Below the pieces are notes generated by a model. That model saw only the letters and a list, made by a program, of their open reading frames with translations. It did no database searches and was not told the origin of the DNA. Shown piece after piece: positions 39,412 to 50,063 of a stretch of DNA of 64,000 nt. Origin of the DNA: Erwinia amylovora (GTDB lineage: Bacteria > Pseudomonadota > Gammaproteobacteria > Enterobacterales > Enterobacteriaceae); NCBI RefSeq assembly GCF_017161565.1, contig NZ_CP066796.1, positions 1,984,001 to 2,048,000 on the forward strand, read 5' to 3'. Positions within the stretch are counted from its first letter, which is position 1. Every line of letters begins with the position of its first letter. A program made the translations under genes and the position numbers.

Positions 39412-39549
39412 ATTGGCTTTGGATAAAGATCGAACGGCGGGCAGGCAGCGCGTTGCGCTTCAGGTCGCTATCGCTGATTTTATTAACGCCTGACTGAAAC
39501 AGGGTTGAAAAATCTGTTCCCATAAGGGGAGTCTGATAGCATCAAAGAT

Positions 39550-39582
39550 AAAAAAAGCCCCCAGCCGCGATGGTTGAGGGCG
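39550..39582 (-). terminator. Terminator, probably of tdk
   Basis: On the minus strand GCCCTCAACC/GGCTGGGGGC (nine of ten paired) is followed by seven T residues. It is about 170 bp beyond the tdk stop. I see no gene in the rest of 39412-39749. Confidence 0.7.
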
Positions 39583-39749
39583 TGATTAATATGCCTGAGA
39601 TCGCTGGCGGGTTAACCGTTATGCGCGGATTTACAGTGATTAATTTGCCCCCAGTGCAAAATGTTGCTCAAATAAACAGTAAGTGATGCTTATAAACGCA
39701 TTGGCTTTAGATTGAGGAAAGTTGCGCAAATAAAAATCACTTTGCCATC

Positions 39750-40367
39750 TTAGTCAGCATGTTGCTTGCCATAAATAGCCTGTAAAGAACCATTTTCCAG
39801 CGCTTCTGAGTAATGCTTACGACATACAGAAACATAACGCTCATTACCGCCTATTTGTACCTGTTCACCTTCTTTAAAAGGCTTCCCCCCCGCGTCAATG
39901 CGCAACACCATGCTGGCTTTTCTGCCGCAGTGACAGATAGTTTTTAATTCTACCAGCTTATCCGACCAGGCTAATAAATACTGACTACCCGTAAATAACT
40001 CACCGCGAAAATCCGTGCGCAACCCATAACAGAGTACAGGTATATCTAACATATCAACAACTTCAGATAATGATTTAACCTGTTCACGCGTCAGAAACTG
40101 GCTTTCATCCACCAGTACGCAGTGCACTGGTTCCCGGTGATGCTCGGCGCTTATCTCTGCAAACAGTGACGTACTGTTATTATACAACTTAGCAGGAGAT
40201 GAAAGACCGATGCGAGAACTGACTTTTGCCACGCCGAAACGATTATCTAACTCGGCGGTATACACCAGGGTTCTCATCCCACGTTCATGGTAATTATAGG
40301 AAGATTGTAACAAAGCTGTCGATTTTCCGGCATTCATCGCCGAGTAATAGAAATAAAGCTGCGCCAT
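39750..40367 (-). CDS. tdk: Thymidine kinase
   Basis: 205 aa, equal to E. coli Tdk. P-loop [11 protein letters not shown], Walker B-like [10 protein letters not shown], lasso region with zinc ligands CHCGRKA and VCRKH. It phosphorylates thymidine for salvage. It is divergent from hns as in E. coli. Confidence 0.97.
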   Translation of the reverse strand: MAQLYFYYSAMNAGKSTALLQSSYNYHERGMRTLVYTAELDNRFGVAKVSSRIGLSSPAKLYNNSTSLFAEISAEHHREPVHCVLVDESQFLTREQVKSLSEVVDMLDIPVLCYGLRTDFRGELFTGSQYLLAWSDKLVELKTICHCGRKASMVLRIDAGGKPFKEGEQVQIGGNERYVSVCRKHYSEALENGSLQAIYGKQHAD

Positions 40368-40710
40368 CAGCCCTTACTCCGAGGTCGTTAATGATGGCTC
40401 AGTATATCATAAACCGCGTAAAGCACCGGCCGCACGGGCAAAACCAGGGGGCCAGAGGAAAGTGTATCAGTTATAACGGGAAAAGTTTTTACTAATAATA
40501 AGTGCCATCCTCCCCCTGCTGGCAGGGAAACTCTGTCTGAAATGACGTTATTTAACTGACCCTGCTATTTTCGCCCCACCTTTTTACCTGGTGGGTAACC
40601 GATTATTAGCTACAACGTGTTTCTGACGAAATTAACTATTGCAGTTCCTAAGCACCGACACTATTATTAGGCAGAATCATCCCTATCAATATAATCTTGA
40701 GAATTGGACT

Positions 40711-41118
40711 ATGAGCGAAGCACTTAAAATTCTGAACAATATCCGCACACTTCGTGCCCAGGCAAGAGAATGTACTCTGGAAACTCTTGAAGAGATGCTG
40801 GAAAAACTCGAAGTTGTGGTAAATGAACGCCGTGAAGAAGAAAGTCAGGCACAGGCAGAAGTTGAAGAGCGTGCACGTAAACTTCAGCAATACCGCGATA
40901 TGCTGATTGCAGATGGCATTGACCCTAATGAACTCCTTTCCACACTGGCTGCGGCCAAGACTCCTGGTAAAGCTAAACGCGCTGCTCGTCCGGCCAAGTA
41001 TTCTTATGTCGACGAGAATGGCGAAAATAAAACCTGGACTGGCCAGGGCCGTACTCCGGCGGTAATCAAACAGGCTATCGAAGAGCAAGGCAAGAAGCTC
41101 GAAGACTTTCTGCTGTAA
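40711..41118 (+). CDS. hns: Histone-like nucleoid-structuring protein H-NS
   Basis: 135 aa. The N-terminal coiled-coil oligomerisation domain ([17 protein letters not shown] to about residue 65) is followed by a linker rich in Ala and Lys and the DNA-binding domain [22 protein letters not shown] with the QGR minor-groove hook. It silences AT-rich DNA. The 343-bp gap from tdk contains its promoter and an AT-rich stretch (40480-40500, 40600-40700), which may support autorepression; no gene is seen there. Confidence 0.98.
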   Translation: MSEALKILNNIRTLRAQARECTLETLEEMLEKLEVVVNERREEESQAQAEVEERARKLQQYRDMLIADGIDPNELLSTLAAAKTPGKAKRAARPAKYSYVDENGENKTWTGQGRTPAVIKQAIEEQGKKLEDFLL

Positions 41119-41139
41119 TTTAACTCAAAGTCCCGTTCT

Positions 41140-41166
41140 GGCGGTGGAATAATCGGCCGCTTTTTT
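41140..41166 (+). terminator. hns terminator
   Basis: GCGG...CCGC stem with imperfect middle, followed by six T residues, 22 bp after the hns stop. The stem is weak. Confidence 0.55.
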
Positions 41167-41193
41167 GCAGTTGCTTTGTCGTTGCCACCAGGT

Positions 41194-41230
41194 AAAAAAA
41201 AGGAAGCCGCAATCGGGCTTCCTTTTTTTT
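41194..41230. terminator. Bidirectional terminator between hns and the epimerase gene
   Basis: A run of seven A, GGAAGCC-GCAATC-GGGCTTCC, then eight T. It can stop both converging transcripts. Confidence 0.85.
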
Positions 41231-41247
41231 CAGGCCATCAGTCTGCC

Positions 41248-42255
41248 TTACTTGTGATAAAACTCTTTATACCAGGACACAAAGCGCGCAACCCCCTCTT
41301 TCACTGAAGTTTGCGGTTTGAAACCAATGGCCTTATACAAGGCACTGATATCCGCGCTGGTGTCGACGACGTCACCAGGCTGCATCTGCAACATGTTCTT
41401 ATCCGCTACCGTGCCCAGTGCGCTCTCCAGCGCCCCAATATAGTCCATCAAGGTGACGGGCTGGCTGTTGCCAATATTGTAAACCCGGTAAGGGGCCGAA
41501 CTGGTAGCAGGGCTACCTGCTTCTACCGTCCAGTCTTTGTCCGCCTGCGGGATCACCTCCTGCAGGCGGAAAACAGATTCAACAATGTCGTCGATATAGG
41601 TGAAATCGCGCCGCATCTGGCCATGGTTATAAACGTCGATTTTTTCGCCGGCAATTATTGCGCGGGTAAATTTAAATAATGCCATATCCGGACGTCCCCA
41701 CGGACCGTAAACGGTGAAGAAGCGCAGTCCGCTAGTCGGGATGCCATACAGATGAGAATAGGTATGGGACATCAGCTCATTGGCTTTTTTGGTAGCAGCA
41801 TACAGGGAAACCGGGTGATCGACTGAATCATCGGTAGAAAATGGCATTTTGCGGTTAAGCCCGTATACCGAGCTTGAAGAGGCGTATAACAGGTGTTCCA
41901 CCTGATTATGGCGGCACCCTTCCAGAATATTAAGATGACCCACCAGATTGGCATCTGCATATGCCAGAGGGTTTTCCAGTGAATAACGCACTCCTGCCTG
42001 TGCGGCAAGATGGATTACCCGCTGAAAGCGATGGCAGCGAAATAATTCTGCCATACCTTCCCGGTCGGCAAGATCGCCCTTAATAAAGGTAAAACTGGCG
42101 TGATGAGAAATAAGCGCCAGGCGGGCCGTTTTGAGATTCACATCGTAATAGTCATTCAGGTTGTCAAGGCCGACAACCTGGTGACCGGCGTTAAGCAGGC
42201 GTTGCGCCACATGGAAGCCAATGAAGCCCGCTGCGCCGGTGACCAGATATTTCAT
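41248..42255 (-). CDS. UDP-glucuronate 4-epimerase (extended SDR)
   Basis: 335 aa. NAD-binding GAAGFIGFHVAQRL, the catalytic SSSVYG...YAATKKANE (Ser-Tyr-Lys) and GLDNLNDYYDVNLK mark this as the UDP-glucuronate to UDP-galacturonate epimerase type, similar to Klebsiella Uge. It is 14 bp downstream of ugd, which makes its substrate. The product feeds lipopolysaccharide or exopolysaccharide. Confidence 0.88.
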   Translation of the reverse strand: MKYLVTGAAGFIGFHVAQRLLNAGHQVVGLDNLNDYYDVNLKTARLALISHHASFTFIKGDLADREGMAELFRCHRFQRVIHLAAQAGVRYSLENPLAYADANLVGHLNILEGCRHNQVEHLLYASSSSVYGLNRKMPFSTDDSVDHPVSLYAATKKANELMSHTYSHLYGIPTSGLRFFTVYGPWGRPDMALFKFTRAIIAGEKIDVYNHGQMRRDFTYIDDIVESVFRLQEVIPQADKDWTVEAGSPATSSAPYRVYNIGNSQPVTLMDYIGALESALGTVADKNMLQMQPGDVVDTSADISALYKAIGFKPQTSVKEGVARFVSWYKEFYHK

Positions 42256-42269
42256 AGTGCCCTCGTTAA

Positions 42270-43610
42270 TTATGCAATGTTGAGAGATGCTCCGCGGCCA
42301 ATTGCATAATAAACAAAACCGCGCTTGATGATTCTTTCTGGATCATACAGGTTACGACCATCAAAAATCACGGGTTCTTTGAGTGCATTTTTAATCACGT
42401 CAAAATCAGGTGCGCGGAAATTCTGCCACTCAGTGCAGATAACCAACCCATCCGCACCCTGTAACGCCGCTTCTTTGGTTCCCATCAGCTTCAGGTCACT
42501 GCGGTGGCCGTAGATACGTTGCGCTTCATCCATGGCTTCCGGATCAAAAGCATGCACGCTCGCCCCGGCTTGCCACAGTGCTTCCATCAACACCCGGCTG
42601 GACGCTTCACGCATATCATCGGTGTTCGGCTTGAATGACAGCCCCCATAAGGCAAACGTTTTACCGCGCAGGTTTTCACCGAAGTGACGTTTGATAAACG
42701 TTGGCAGCTTATGTTTTTGCGCGTCGTTGACGTCTTCTACCGCCTGCAGCAGGCGCGGCTGGTAGCCAATCTGTTCCGCAGTGCGGATCAGAGCCTGAAC
42801 GTCTTTCGGGAAGCAGGAACCGCCATAACCACAGCCAGGATAGATAAACGAATAGCCGATGCGTGAGTCAGAACCAATCCCCTGACGTACTTTTTCCACG
42901 TCAGCACCCAGGCGCTCCGCCAGGTTGGAAATTTCGTTCATAAAGCTGATTTTGGTCGCCAGCATGCAGTTTGCCGCATACTTGGTCAGCTCTGCACTGC
43001 GAATGTCCATCAGGATCATCCGGTCATGATTACGGTTGAACGGCTCGTACAGTTCACGCAGCAGTTCCACCACTTCATCATTGTCCGTGCCGATGACAAT
43101 GCGCTCCGGACGCATACAGTCGCTGACTGCTGCACCTTCTTTCAGGAATTCAGGATTGGACACCACATCAAAGCTTAGCGCAGCACCGCGCCCTTTCAGG
43201 GTCTCCTCCATCACCTGGCGTACGCGGTCAGCGGTACCGACCGGAACGGTGGATTTATCCAGCACGACCTTATGCCCTTGCATATGCTGAGCAATAGTCC
43301 TCGCAACCGCCGTGACGTACTTCAGGTCCGCTGAGCCATCTTCGTCCGGTGGCGTGCCAACGGCAATAAACTGCATGACCCCGTGATTGACGCCCTCTTC
43401 AGCATGTGTAGAGAATTTAAGGCGACCAGCCTCGTAATTCTGCATAACCAGCGGCGTCAAGCCCGGTTCGAAAATGGGGATGATCCCTTTCTTTAGATTT
43501 TCGACTTTGTTTTCGTCGACATCGATGCAAAGAACGTCATGTCCGACTTCGGCCAGAACCGCAGCCTGAACCAGACCCACATAGCCGATACCAAATACGG
43601 TGACTTTCAT
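42270..43610 (-). CDS. ugd: UDP-glucose 6-dehydrogenase
   Basis: 446 aa. N-terminal NAD fold [17 protein letters not shown], catalytic Cys in [16 protein letters not shown], and a C-terminal UDP-binding fold. It oxidises UDP-glucose to UDP-glucuronate with two NAD+. At 446 aa it resembles the longer Ugd of pseudomonads rather than the 388-aa E. coli Ugd, which sits elsewhere in that genome. It is preceded by galU, whose product it uses. Confidence 0.95.
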   Translation of the reverse strand: MKVTVFGIGYVGLVQAAVLAEVGHDVLCIDVDENKVENLKKGIIPIFEPGLTPLVMQNYEAGRLKFSTHAEEGVNHGVMQFIAVGTPPDEDGSADLKYVTAVARTIAQHMQGHKVVLDKSTVPVGTADRVRQVMEETLKGRGAALSFDVVSNPEFLKEGAAVSDCMRPERIVIGTDNDEVVELLRELYEPFNRNHDRMILMDIRSAELTKYAANCMLATKISFMNEISNLAERLGADVEKVRQGIGSDSRIGYSFIYPGCGYGGSCFPKDVQALIRTAEQIGYQPRLLQAVEDVNDAQKHKLPTFIKRHFGENLRGKTFALWGLSFKPNTDDMREASSRVLMEALWQAGASVHAFDPEAMDEAQRIYGHRSDLKLMGTKEAALQGADGLVICTEWQNFRAPDFDVIKNALKEPVIFDGRNLYDPERIIKRGFVYYAIGRGASLNIA

Positions 43611-43637
43611 TGAATTGTCCCGGTTAGAAATAAGAAA

Positions 43638-44546
43638 TTACTTTTTGTTGCCGACAGCGCTTTCCAGCCAGGCTTTGAAATCGCTGCCCAGTGTTTCGTG
43701 ACGCACACCATATTCAACGAAAGCCTGCATGTAGCCGAGCTTGTTACCACAGTCATGGCTCACACCTTTCAGGTGATAAGCTTCTACCGTCTCTTTCTCC
43801 ATCAGCATGGCAATTGAGTCGGTCAGCTGGATTTCATCACCGGCGCCCGGAGGCGTTTTAGCCAGCAGTGGCCAGATATCTGCAGACAGCACGTAACGCC
43901 CGACAACTGCCAGATTTGAAGGGGCCTGATCGGCTTTGGGTTTTTCCACCACGCCGACCATTGGCGCGCTGTCGCCCGGGTTCAGCTGCGCGCCCTGGCA
44001 ATCCACCACACCGTAAGCGGTGACGTCAGCAACGGGTTCAACCATGATCTGGCTGTGGCCAGTTTCATCGAAGCGTCTGATCATTTCTGCCAGGTTGTCT
44101 TTCGACAAATCTGATTCGTATTCATCCAGAATCACATCCGGCAGGATAACGGCTACCGGCTCGTTACCAATCACCGGCCATGCGCACATTACTGCGTGGC
44201 CCAGGCCTTTAGCCAGCCCCTGACGCACCTGCATGATGGTAACGTGTGGCGGACAAATTGACTGAATTTCTTCCAGCAGCTGGCGTTTTACACGCTTTTC
44301 CAGCATAGCTTCCAGCTCGAAGCTGGTATCGAAATGGTTTTCAATTGAGTTCTTGGATGAGTGCGTAACCAGCACGATCTCATTGATCCCAGCAGCAATA
44401 CACTCGTTAACGACATACTGAATTAACGGCTTATCAACCAGCGGCAACATCTCTTTCGGAATCGCTTTGGTAGCAGGCAACATACGCGTTCCCAAACCAG
44501 CAACCGGGATAACCGCTTTTTTTACTTTTGAGTTATAGGCAGACAT
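43638..44546 (-). CDS. galU: UTP-glucose-1-phosphate uridylyltransferase
   Basis: 302 aa, equal to E. coli GalU. The nucleotide-binding motif is [20 protein letters not shown], with [11 protein letters not shown] use ATG 44546 ([17 protein letters not shown]) with AGAGAGG 7 bp upstream; the upstream extension of 26 codons is not conserved. It supplies UDP-glucose to the two following genes. Confidence 0.97.
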   Translation of the reverse strand: MSAYNSKVKKAVIPVAGLGTRMLPATKAIPKEMLPLVDKPLIQYVVNECIAAGINEIVLVTHSSKNSIENHFDTSFELEAMLEKRVKRQLLEEIQSICPPHVTIMQVRQGLAKGLGHAVMCAWPVIGNEPVAVILPDVILDEYESDLSKDNLAEMIRRFDETGHSQIMVEPVADVTAYGVVDCQGAQLNPGDSAPMVGVVEKPKADQAPSNLAVVGRYVLSADIWPLLAKTPPGAGDEIQLTDSIAMLMEKETVEAYHLKGVSHDCGNKLGYMQAFVEYGVRHETLGSDFKAWLESAVGNKK

Positions 44547-44740
44547 CAAAATACCTCTCTTTAGGCCGTTCAAGTTATTACTTGATATGTCGATTTTAAA
44601 AACGAAACGAGTATACCAGTTCAATCCTCGTGGATTTATCCTGGTTAGAACATTTCACATTAATTTAAGATAATTACCCAATTTTAAAGCGAATTCCTTG
44701 CCCTGTCAGCGTAGGCCAGGAGAAAAAAGTCTTGGGATGC

Positions 44741-45754
44741 CTATAATGTAGACAGCATGAGGCGCAAACGACCACCCGCCCCCCAGACCTGGCACTGCCA
44801 GGCCTCGCACCGCTGGCTGATTTGATTAAGATGCGTGCTGCCGAGCGTACCAAGTGGCACCCCGTTGCGGAGTTTGATTTGATGTGTGTGGATATTGAGC
44901 GTGGCATTCAAACCGGCGGAAACCAGAATCAGGTTTTTTAACCCCTGGTGATAGTAGCCCACCAACAGCGGGAACTGCCCATCGAGGTTGGCCTGGCGCA
45001 GTAGCAAATTGACTTGATTTAACAGGCCGCCCAGCTCTGGCAAACGCTGCCCCCGATCGGAGAGTTGTTCCTGCAACAGGCCGTTAAACAGTGCGCGGAG
45101 CAATAATGCAGCTAATACGCCATTGTCACCCGCACGCGTGACGTCCAGACAATAAAAAGCCAGATCTTTATCAGAAAGTGCGGCAACATCCAGCACCAGC
45201 CCGGGATGTTCGGCCATGGTAAGCTGGCGATAATTGATGCGACAGTTGGCAATGGTTTGCTGAACCGGAGGCTGAAGTTGTTTGAGTAGTTTGGCTGCTG
45301 CCTGAGGATCGCTAACCAGCGCATCCCAGTCCTGAAACAGTTGTTCATCCTCTTCTACCTTAGAAGTAAACATCGAAGGATAGAGACATTCGAATACGGC
45401 TTCTCGCAGCCGCGCCAGGTCTTTGACCGGCTTAAGCAGTACATCCTGCACGCCAAGCCGCAATACATGAGCAATATCGGCCATGTTTTCGGTGGCGGAG
45501 ATCACCAAAATCGGTATCACGCTGCCCGTACTGCGCAGATGCTCGACCAGTTTGATACCGTTCATACGCGGCATGGCCAAATCGCAAATCATCAGGTCGG
45601 GTGTCGCGCGGCCTAAGCATTGGATCGCATGCAGACCATCGTCCGCAAGAGTCACTTGCGCGCCCAGTTCACAAAGAAAATTTTCCAGCAGGGAACGGAA
45701 AACGACTTCGTCCTCAACGATGAGAATATGTTTTCCTGTTAATGGCTTTTCCAT
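44741..45754 (-). CDS. rssB: Sigma-S proteolysis adaptor RssB
   Basis: 337 aa, equal to E. coli RssB. The response-regulator receiver has ILIVEDEVVF and the phosphoacceptor region LMICDLAMPRMNG, then LVISATENMADI and KPVKDL. The C-terminal part is the PP2C-like domain that presents sigma-S to ClpXP. An upstream ATG five codons earlier is less likely. rssA, usually in front of it, is missing. Confidence 0.96.
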   Translation of the reverse strand: MEKPLTGKHILIVEDEVVFRSLLENFLCELGAQVTLADDGLHAIQCLGRATPDLMICDLAMPRMNGIKLVEHLRSTGSVIPILVISATENMADIAHVLRLGVQDVLLKPVKDLARLREAVFECLYPSMFTSKVEEDEQLFQDWDALVSDPQAAAKLLKQLQPPVQQTIANCRINYRQLTMAEHPGLVLDVAALSDKDLAFYCLDVTRAGDNGVLAALLLRALFNGLLQEQLSDRGQRLPELGGLLNQVNLLLRQANLDGQFPLLVGYYHQGLKNLILVSAGLNATLNIHTHQIKLRNGVPLGTLGSTHLNQISQRCEAWQCQVWGAGGRLRLMLSTL

Positions 45755-46304
45755 TGCTTCCCCCTGCATAAAAGATACCTCAATAGTGGCCTATAAACGG
45801 ACTTTACGCCTCTTTACATGGCTATAAATAGCATGTTATACCGACCGGGTTTTGATGTTTCTAACTCTCCAGCGCTTACGGTTCCTGATGGGGCTTCCCG
45901 GACGATGGCCTGCCCGTTGCGACGCTACTTTCTTGCCGCTGGCAGAACAGTCTGAAGACTCGCAGCCGTTGCTGTTGAGTAAACATTAAGTGAACTTCCC
46001 GCCATCCGCTTTCGCCTGAGGCGGTGTTCGGGGGGGATCGTGGGATGTCAGCCCCTTTCCCTTGCCACGGCTGCACAGTGGCATCAATCAGCTGCCGGGT
46101 AGCCAGTGAGTTGACACAATCGCCCACTCAAGGGGTCAGGCTAATGCAAATGGTCGCGCCAACATGTCATCCGTCACGGCCCGAAGTTTGTGCGTTATCA
46201 GGTTAAGACGCGCGCACGGCAGCTGCAAAAGTTTCTGACCCCGGCCGTGCCCGGTTACCATGACAAGCGAATATAAAGCATTTTTTGAAACTTCCGGAGT
46301 TAAC
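45755..46304. other. Gene-poor block between rssB and ychJ
   Basis: 550 bp where E. coli carries rssA (patatin-like). No RssA sequence is recognisable in any frame. Short open frames on both strands (45876-46127 minus, 46024-46206 plus) lack Shine-Dalgarno sites and family motifs. The minus-strand promoter of rssB must lie near its left end. It may be a decayed gene or insertion scar. Confidence 0.5.
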
Positions 46305-46766
46305 GTGTCTGAAAATTGCCCGTGCGGTAGCGGATTGCAGTATAGCTTATGTTGCGAACCCTATTTGAGGGGGCGCGCCTGGCCCGGCACGCCTGAAGCC
46401 CTGATGCGCTCGCGCTACAGCGCTTACGTTAAGCAGGATTTACACTACCTGATTGCCAGCTGGCACCCTTCTTGCCAGGCGCAAAATTTTGCCGCCAGTC
46501 TGGAAGAAAGCTTTGCCACCACGCGCTGGCTTGGCCTCAGAGTCATCACCACTGATGTCGATACTGAACAAGGTCAGGGATATGTGACCTTTTTTGCCCG
46601 TTTGGCTGAAAATCAGCAGGAAAGTTTTATTCACGAACGTTCACGCTTTCTTCGTGAGGAACAACGCTGGTATTATATCGACGGAACCTTCCCGCCAACG
46701 GGACGCAACGATCGGTGTCCTTGCGGCTCCGGAAAAAAACATAAGAAATGCTGTGGTCAGTCTTGA
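46305..46766 (+). CDS. ychJ: YchJ family SEC-C metal-binding protein
   Basis: 153 aa. Cys clusters at both ends: ENCPCGSGLQYSLCC and the C-terminal NDRCPCGSGKKHKKCCGQ (SEC-C zinc motif), with the NTF2-like core LMRSRYSAYVKQD...YLIASWHPSC in between. The function is not established. I use GTG 46305 with CGGAG 5 bp upstream because it aligns with E. coli; an ATG at 46260 would add 15 unconserved residues. Confidence 0.93.
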   Translation: MSENCPCGSGLQYSLCCEPYLRGRAWPGTPEALMRSRYSAYVKQDLHYLIASWHPSCQAQNFAASLEESFATTRWLGLRVITTDVDTEQGQGYVTFFARLAENQQESFIHERSRFLREEQRWYYIDGTFPPTGRNDRCPCGSGKKHKKCCGQS

Positions 46767-46804
46767 CCCTGATTTCCCTTTGTATCGACAGGATCACCAT
46801 CGCA

Positions 46805-47653
46805 ATGCAAGCGCAAACACTGCAACGAAAAGTTCTACGCACCATCTGCCCCGATGCAAAAGGGCTGATCGCGAAAATCACTAATATTTGCTACAAACAC
46901 GAGCTGAATATTGTGCAAAATAATGAATTTGTCGATCACCGCACCGGCCGCTTCTTTATGCGCACCGAGCTGGAAGGCATTTTCAATGATGCTACGCTGC
47001 TGGCCGATCTTGACGGCGCGTTGCCAGACGGTTCAGAACGTGAACTGCATCCCGCTGGTCGTCGTCGCATTGTTATTCTGGTGACCAAAGAGGCACATTG
47101 CCTTGGCGATTTGCTGATGAAAAGCGTTTATGGCGGGCTGGATGTTGAAATCGCTGCCGTCATAGGCAATCACGAAACGCTACGAACGCTGGTAGAGCGC
47201 TTTGATATCCCCTTTGCTCTGGTTAGTCATGAAGGACTGACGCGTGATGAGCACGACAACAAACTGGCTACTGAGATTGACCGCTACCAGCCAGACTACG
47301 TTGTGCTGGCTAAGTATATGCGGGTCTTAACCCCGGCATTTGTGGAGCGCTATCCGAACCAGATCATCAATATTCACCACTCATTCCTGCCCGCATTTAT
47401 CGGCGCACGCCCTTACCACCAGGCGTATGAGCGCGGGGTTAAGATCATAGGCGCTACCGCGCACTACGTGAATAACAACCTGGACGAAGGTCCGATCATT
47501 ATGCAGGACGTTATTCATGTTGATCACACCTATTCGGCCGAAGATATGATGCGGGCCGGTCGTGACGTTGAGAAAAACGCGTTGAGCCGTGCGCTGTATG
47601 AGGTTCTGGCGCAGCGCGTGTTTGTTTATGGCAATCGCACTATTATTCTTTGA
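46805..47653 (+). CDS. purU: Formyltetrahydrofolate deformylase
   Basis: 282 aa. An N-terminal ACT-type domain (RKVLRTICPDAKGLIAKITNICYKH) senses glycine and methionine in E. coli; the C-terminal formyltransferase-like domain has NIHHSFLPAFIGARPYHQAYERG and GATAHYV with catalytic Asn, His and Asp. It hydrolyses 10-formyl-THF to formate for PurT. ATG 46805 has AGGA 10 bp upstream. Confidence 0.96.
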   Translation: MQAQTLQRKVLRTICPDAKGLIAKITNICYKHELNIVQNNEFVDHRTGRFFMRTELEGIFNDATLLADLDGALPDGSERELHPAGRRRIVILVTKEAHCLGDLLMKSVYGGLDVEIAAVIGNHETLRTLVERFDIPFALVSHEGLTRDEHDNKLATEIDRYQPDYVVLAKYMRVLTPAFVERYPNQIINIHHSFLPAFIGARPYHQAYERGVKIIGATAHYVNNNLDEGPIIMQDVIHVDHTYSAEDMMRAGRDVEKNALSRALYEVLAQRVFVYGNRTIIL

Positions 47654-47662
47654 TGCGAAGGG

Positions 47663-47687
47663 TGCTGTTTTGTTCGACAAAACAGCA
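47663..47687 (+). terminator. purU hairpin
   Basis: Perfect 11-bp stem TGCTGTTTTGT/ACAAAACAGCA around TCG, starting 9 bp after the purU stop. No T tract follows, so it is a stable 3' end or a weak terminator. Confidence 0.6.
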
Positions 47688-47734
47688 TCATGCACAAAAA
47701 AAAGGCAAACGGATTTTTTTATCTTATTCGCTGC

Positions 47735-47762
47735 TTTACAGGGGCATTTCATTTGATATGAT
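47735..47762 (+). promoter_or_regulatory. tyrT promoter with stringent discriminator
   Basis: TTTACA (47735-47740), 16-bp spacer, TATGAT (47757-47762), followed by the GC-rich discriminator GCGCCCCGC. It closely matches the strong stringently controlled tyrT promoter of E. coli. Confidence 0.85.
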
Positions 47763-47798
47763 GCGCCCCGCTTAACCAGCGTAGCAAGTATGGCCAGT

Positions 47799-47865
<67 letters not shown>

Positions 47866-47883
<18 letters not shown>

Positions 47884-48801
47884 TTTCAAATACCACGTCA
47901 GCCTGACATTCTCTTGCACGTTTATCTTCCCCACGGGAAGGATGAGAAGCTTCGACCCGAAGGTTCGAGTCGAACGCCGTGAGACAACGCCATGCAATGG
48001 CGGCCCGTAGGGCAAGGAACGCCGTGACGCGTTATCCTTCCCCCACCACCATTTCAATTATCACGTCAGCCTGACATTCTCTTGCACGTTTATCTTCCCC
48101 ACGGGAAGGATGAGAAGCTTCGACCCGAAGGTTCGAGTCGAACGCCGTGAGACAACGCCATGCAATGGCGGCCCGTAGGGCAAGGAACGCCGTGACGCGT
48201 CATCCTTCCCCCATCCCCCTTTCAATTACCACGTCAGCCTGACATTCTCTTGCACATTCATCTTCCCCACGGGAAGGATGAGAAGCCTCGCCCCGAAGGT
48301 TCGAGTCGAACGCCGTGAGACAACGCCATGCAATGGCGGCCCGTAGGGCAAGGAACGCCGTGACGTGTCATCCTTCCCCCACCACCCTTTCAATTACCAC
48401 GTCAGCCTGACATTCTCTTGCACGTTCATCTTCCCAGGGGAAGGATGAGAAGCCTCGACCCGAAGGTTCGAGTCGAACGCCGTGAGACAACGCCATGCAA
48501 TGGCGGCCCGTAGGGCAAGGGACGCCGTGACGCGTTATCCTTCCCCCATCCCCCTTTCAAATACCACGTCAGCCTGACATTCTCTTGCACGTTCATCTTC
48601 CCAGGGGAAGGATGAGAAGCTTCGACCGGAAGGTTCGAGTCGAACGCAGTGAGACAACGCCATGCAATGGCGGCCCGTAGGGCAAGGAACGCCGTGACGC
48701 GTCATCCTTCCCCCACCACCCTTTCAAATACCACGTCAGCCTGACATTCTCTTGCACGTTTATCTTCCCCACGGGAAGGATGAGAAGCTTCGACCCGAAG
48801 G
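47866..48801 (+). repeat. Tandem 167-168 bp rtT-type repeats after tyrT
   Basis: Five full units start at 47866, 48034, 48202, 48370 and 48537, and a partial sixth at 48704 ends at 48801. The first unit begins inside the tRNA 3' end, so each copy carries a near-copy of that end (ATCCTTCCCCCACC). Each unit has two hairpins, CTTCCC(CAC)GGGAAG and CGCCAT-GCA-ATGGCG, and a T-arm-like GGTTCGAGTC. This is the same arrangement as the E. coli tyrT/rtT (rttR) repeats, thought to yield a small RNA. The units differ at only a few positions. Confidence 0.9.
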
Positions 48802-48878
48802 GTCAGGGACATTTCTTTATTGGCGCGAATTCTGCTACCATCTTTTCCTCTTTTTTACCCGGCAAAATGGCCCCAGCT

Positions 48879-49685
48879 ATGAAATTTGTTTCTTTTAATA
48901 TCAATGGGCTGCGCGCCCGCCCCCATCAACTGCAAGCAATCGTTGAACAGCATCAGCCCGATGTAATCGGCCTGCAGGAAACCAAAGTTCACGATGATAT
49001 GTTTCCGCTTGCAGAAGTCGCCAGCCTTGGCTATCACGTCTTCTACCATGGTCAGAAAGGCCATTACGGCGTAGCGCTGTTATGTAAACAACAGCCAGTC
49101 GCCGTGCGGCGTGGTTTTGCAAGCGATGACGAAGACGCGCAGCGCCGCATTATCATGGCCGATATCATGACCCCTTCCGGGCTGCTAACGGTGATTAACG
49201 GCTACTTTCCACAGGGAGAGAGCCGCGACCATCCGACCAAGTTCCCGGCTAAAGAGAAATTCTATCGCGATCTGCACAGCTATCTCGAACAGCAGCAAAA
49301 GCCTGATAATCAGCTGCTGATCATGGGAGATATGAATATCAGCAGCGGCGATCTGGATATCGGCATCGGTGAAGAAAACCGTAAACGTTGGCTCCGCACG
49401 GGAAAATGTTCATTCCTGCCGGAAGAGCGCGAATGGATGGACAAGTTAATGAACTGGGGCCTGGTCGATACATGGCGCGCACAGCATGCGACAATTAACG
49501 ACCGTTTTTCCTGGTTTGACTATCGTTCAAAGGGCTTTGATGACAATCGTGGGTTACGCATCGATCTGGTACTGGCAAGCAGGCCGCTGGCAGATCGCTG
49601 TGTGGCAACCGGTATTGATTACGATATTCGTGCAATGGAAAAACCTTCCGATCATGCCCCCATCTGGGCCGAGTTCAGCGAGTAG
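48879..49685 (+). CDS. xthA: Exodeoxyribonuclease III
   Basis: 268 aa, equal to E. coli XthA. AP-endonuclease fold with [11 protein letters not shown] (Glu metal ligand), [13 protein letters not shown] (Asp-Asn), RIDLVLAS and SDHAPIW (catalytic Asp-His). It cuts at abasic sites and degrades 3' ends. I use ATG 48879 ([12 protein letters not shown]); the frame extends back into the last tyrT repeat. It is 78 bp after the array. Confidence 0.97.
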   Translation: MKFVSFNINGLRARPHQLQAIVEQHQPDVIGLQETKVHDDMFPLAEVASLGYHVFYHGQKGHYGVALLCKQQPVAVRRGFASDDEDAQRRIIMADIMTPSGLLTVINGYFPQGESRDHPTKFPAKEKFYRDLHSYLEQQQKPDNQLLIMGDMNISSGDLDIGIGEENRKRWLRTGKCSFLPEEREWMDKLMNWGLVDTWRAQHATINDRFSWFDYRSKGFDDNRGLRIDLVLASRPLADRCVATGIDYDIRAMEKPSDHAPIWAEFSE

Positions 49686-49760
49686 TTCAGCGCCAACGGG
49701 TAAGATGTCGGACTGCAGGAAGCCAGCTCATCGGCCTGCAGCCCGACCGCGTAAGGGTGA

Positions 49761-50063
49761 TTACTTCACCATCCGCCAGATCAGATTATTGGTTCCAAGC
49801 GCGTTTTCATCACTCACGCACTGGAGTAATACGCCTTCTCTTTTTAGCACCGCCCCTTCGGTATAGTTACGGTTTTCATAGACGCAGCAGCGCTGGCATG
49901 GCGACTGAGGATCCTGATTACCCCGCGTCCACACCTCGCGCGGCATGTCCACCACCACATCGGTATTTATGCCGCTCTGGTGGCCATTGTTACTGCTATA
50001 ACCTTCGGCCAGCGCCGGAACGCTCAGTCCGAGCAATAATATTAGCGTCAGGTGCCGTCTCAT
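49761..50063 (-). CDS. ynjH: Small secreted DUF1496 protein, YnjH-like
   Basis: 100 aa with a signal peptide ([21 protein letters not shown]). The mature part contains [27 protein letters not shown], with paired Cys residues and the pattern of the DUF1496 family. Its ATG overlaps the topB stop by 4 bp. YnjH lies near topB in E. coli as well. Function unknown. Confidence 0.82.
   Translation of the reverse strand: MRRHLTLILLLGLSVPALAEGYSSNNGHQSGINTDVVVDMPREVWTRGNQDPQSPCQRCCVYENRNYTEGAVLKREGVLLQCVSDENALGTNNLIWRMVK

Noticed and set aside
39293-39523. 76-aa minus-strand ORF after the cytochrome c gene.
   Set aside because: Half of it is antisense to the cytochrome gene, and the ATG has no Shine-Dalgarno site; no family is recognised.
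45876-46206. Overlapping short ORFs on both strands between rssB and ychJ, considered as transposase or rssA remnants.
   Set aside because: No transposase or patatin motif, no inverted ends and no target duplication can be seen.
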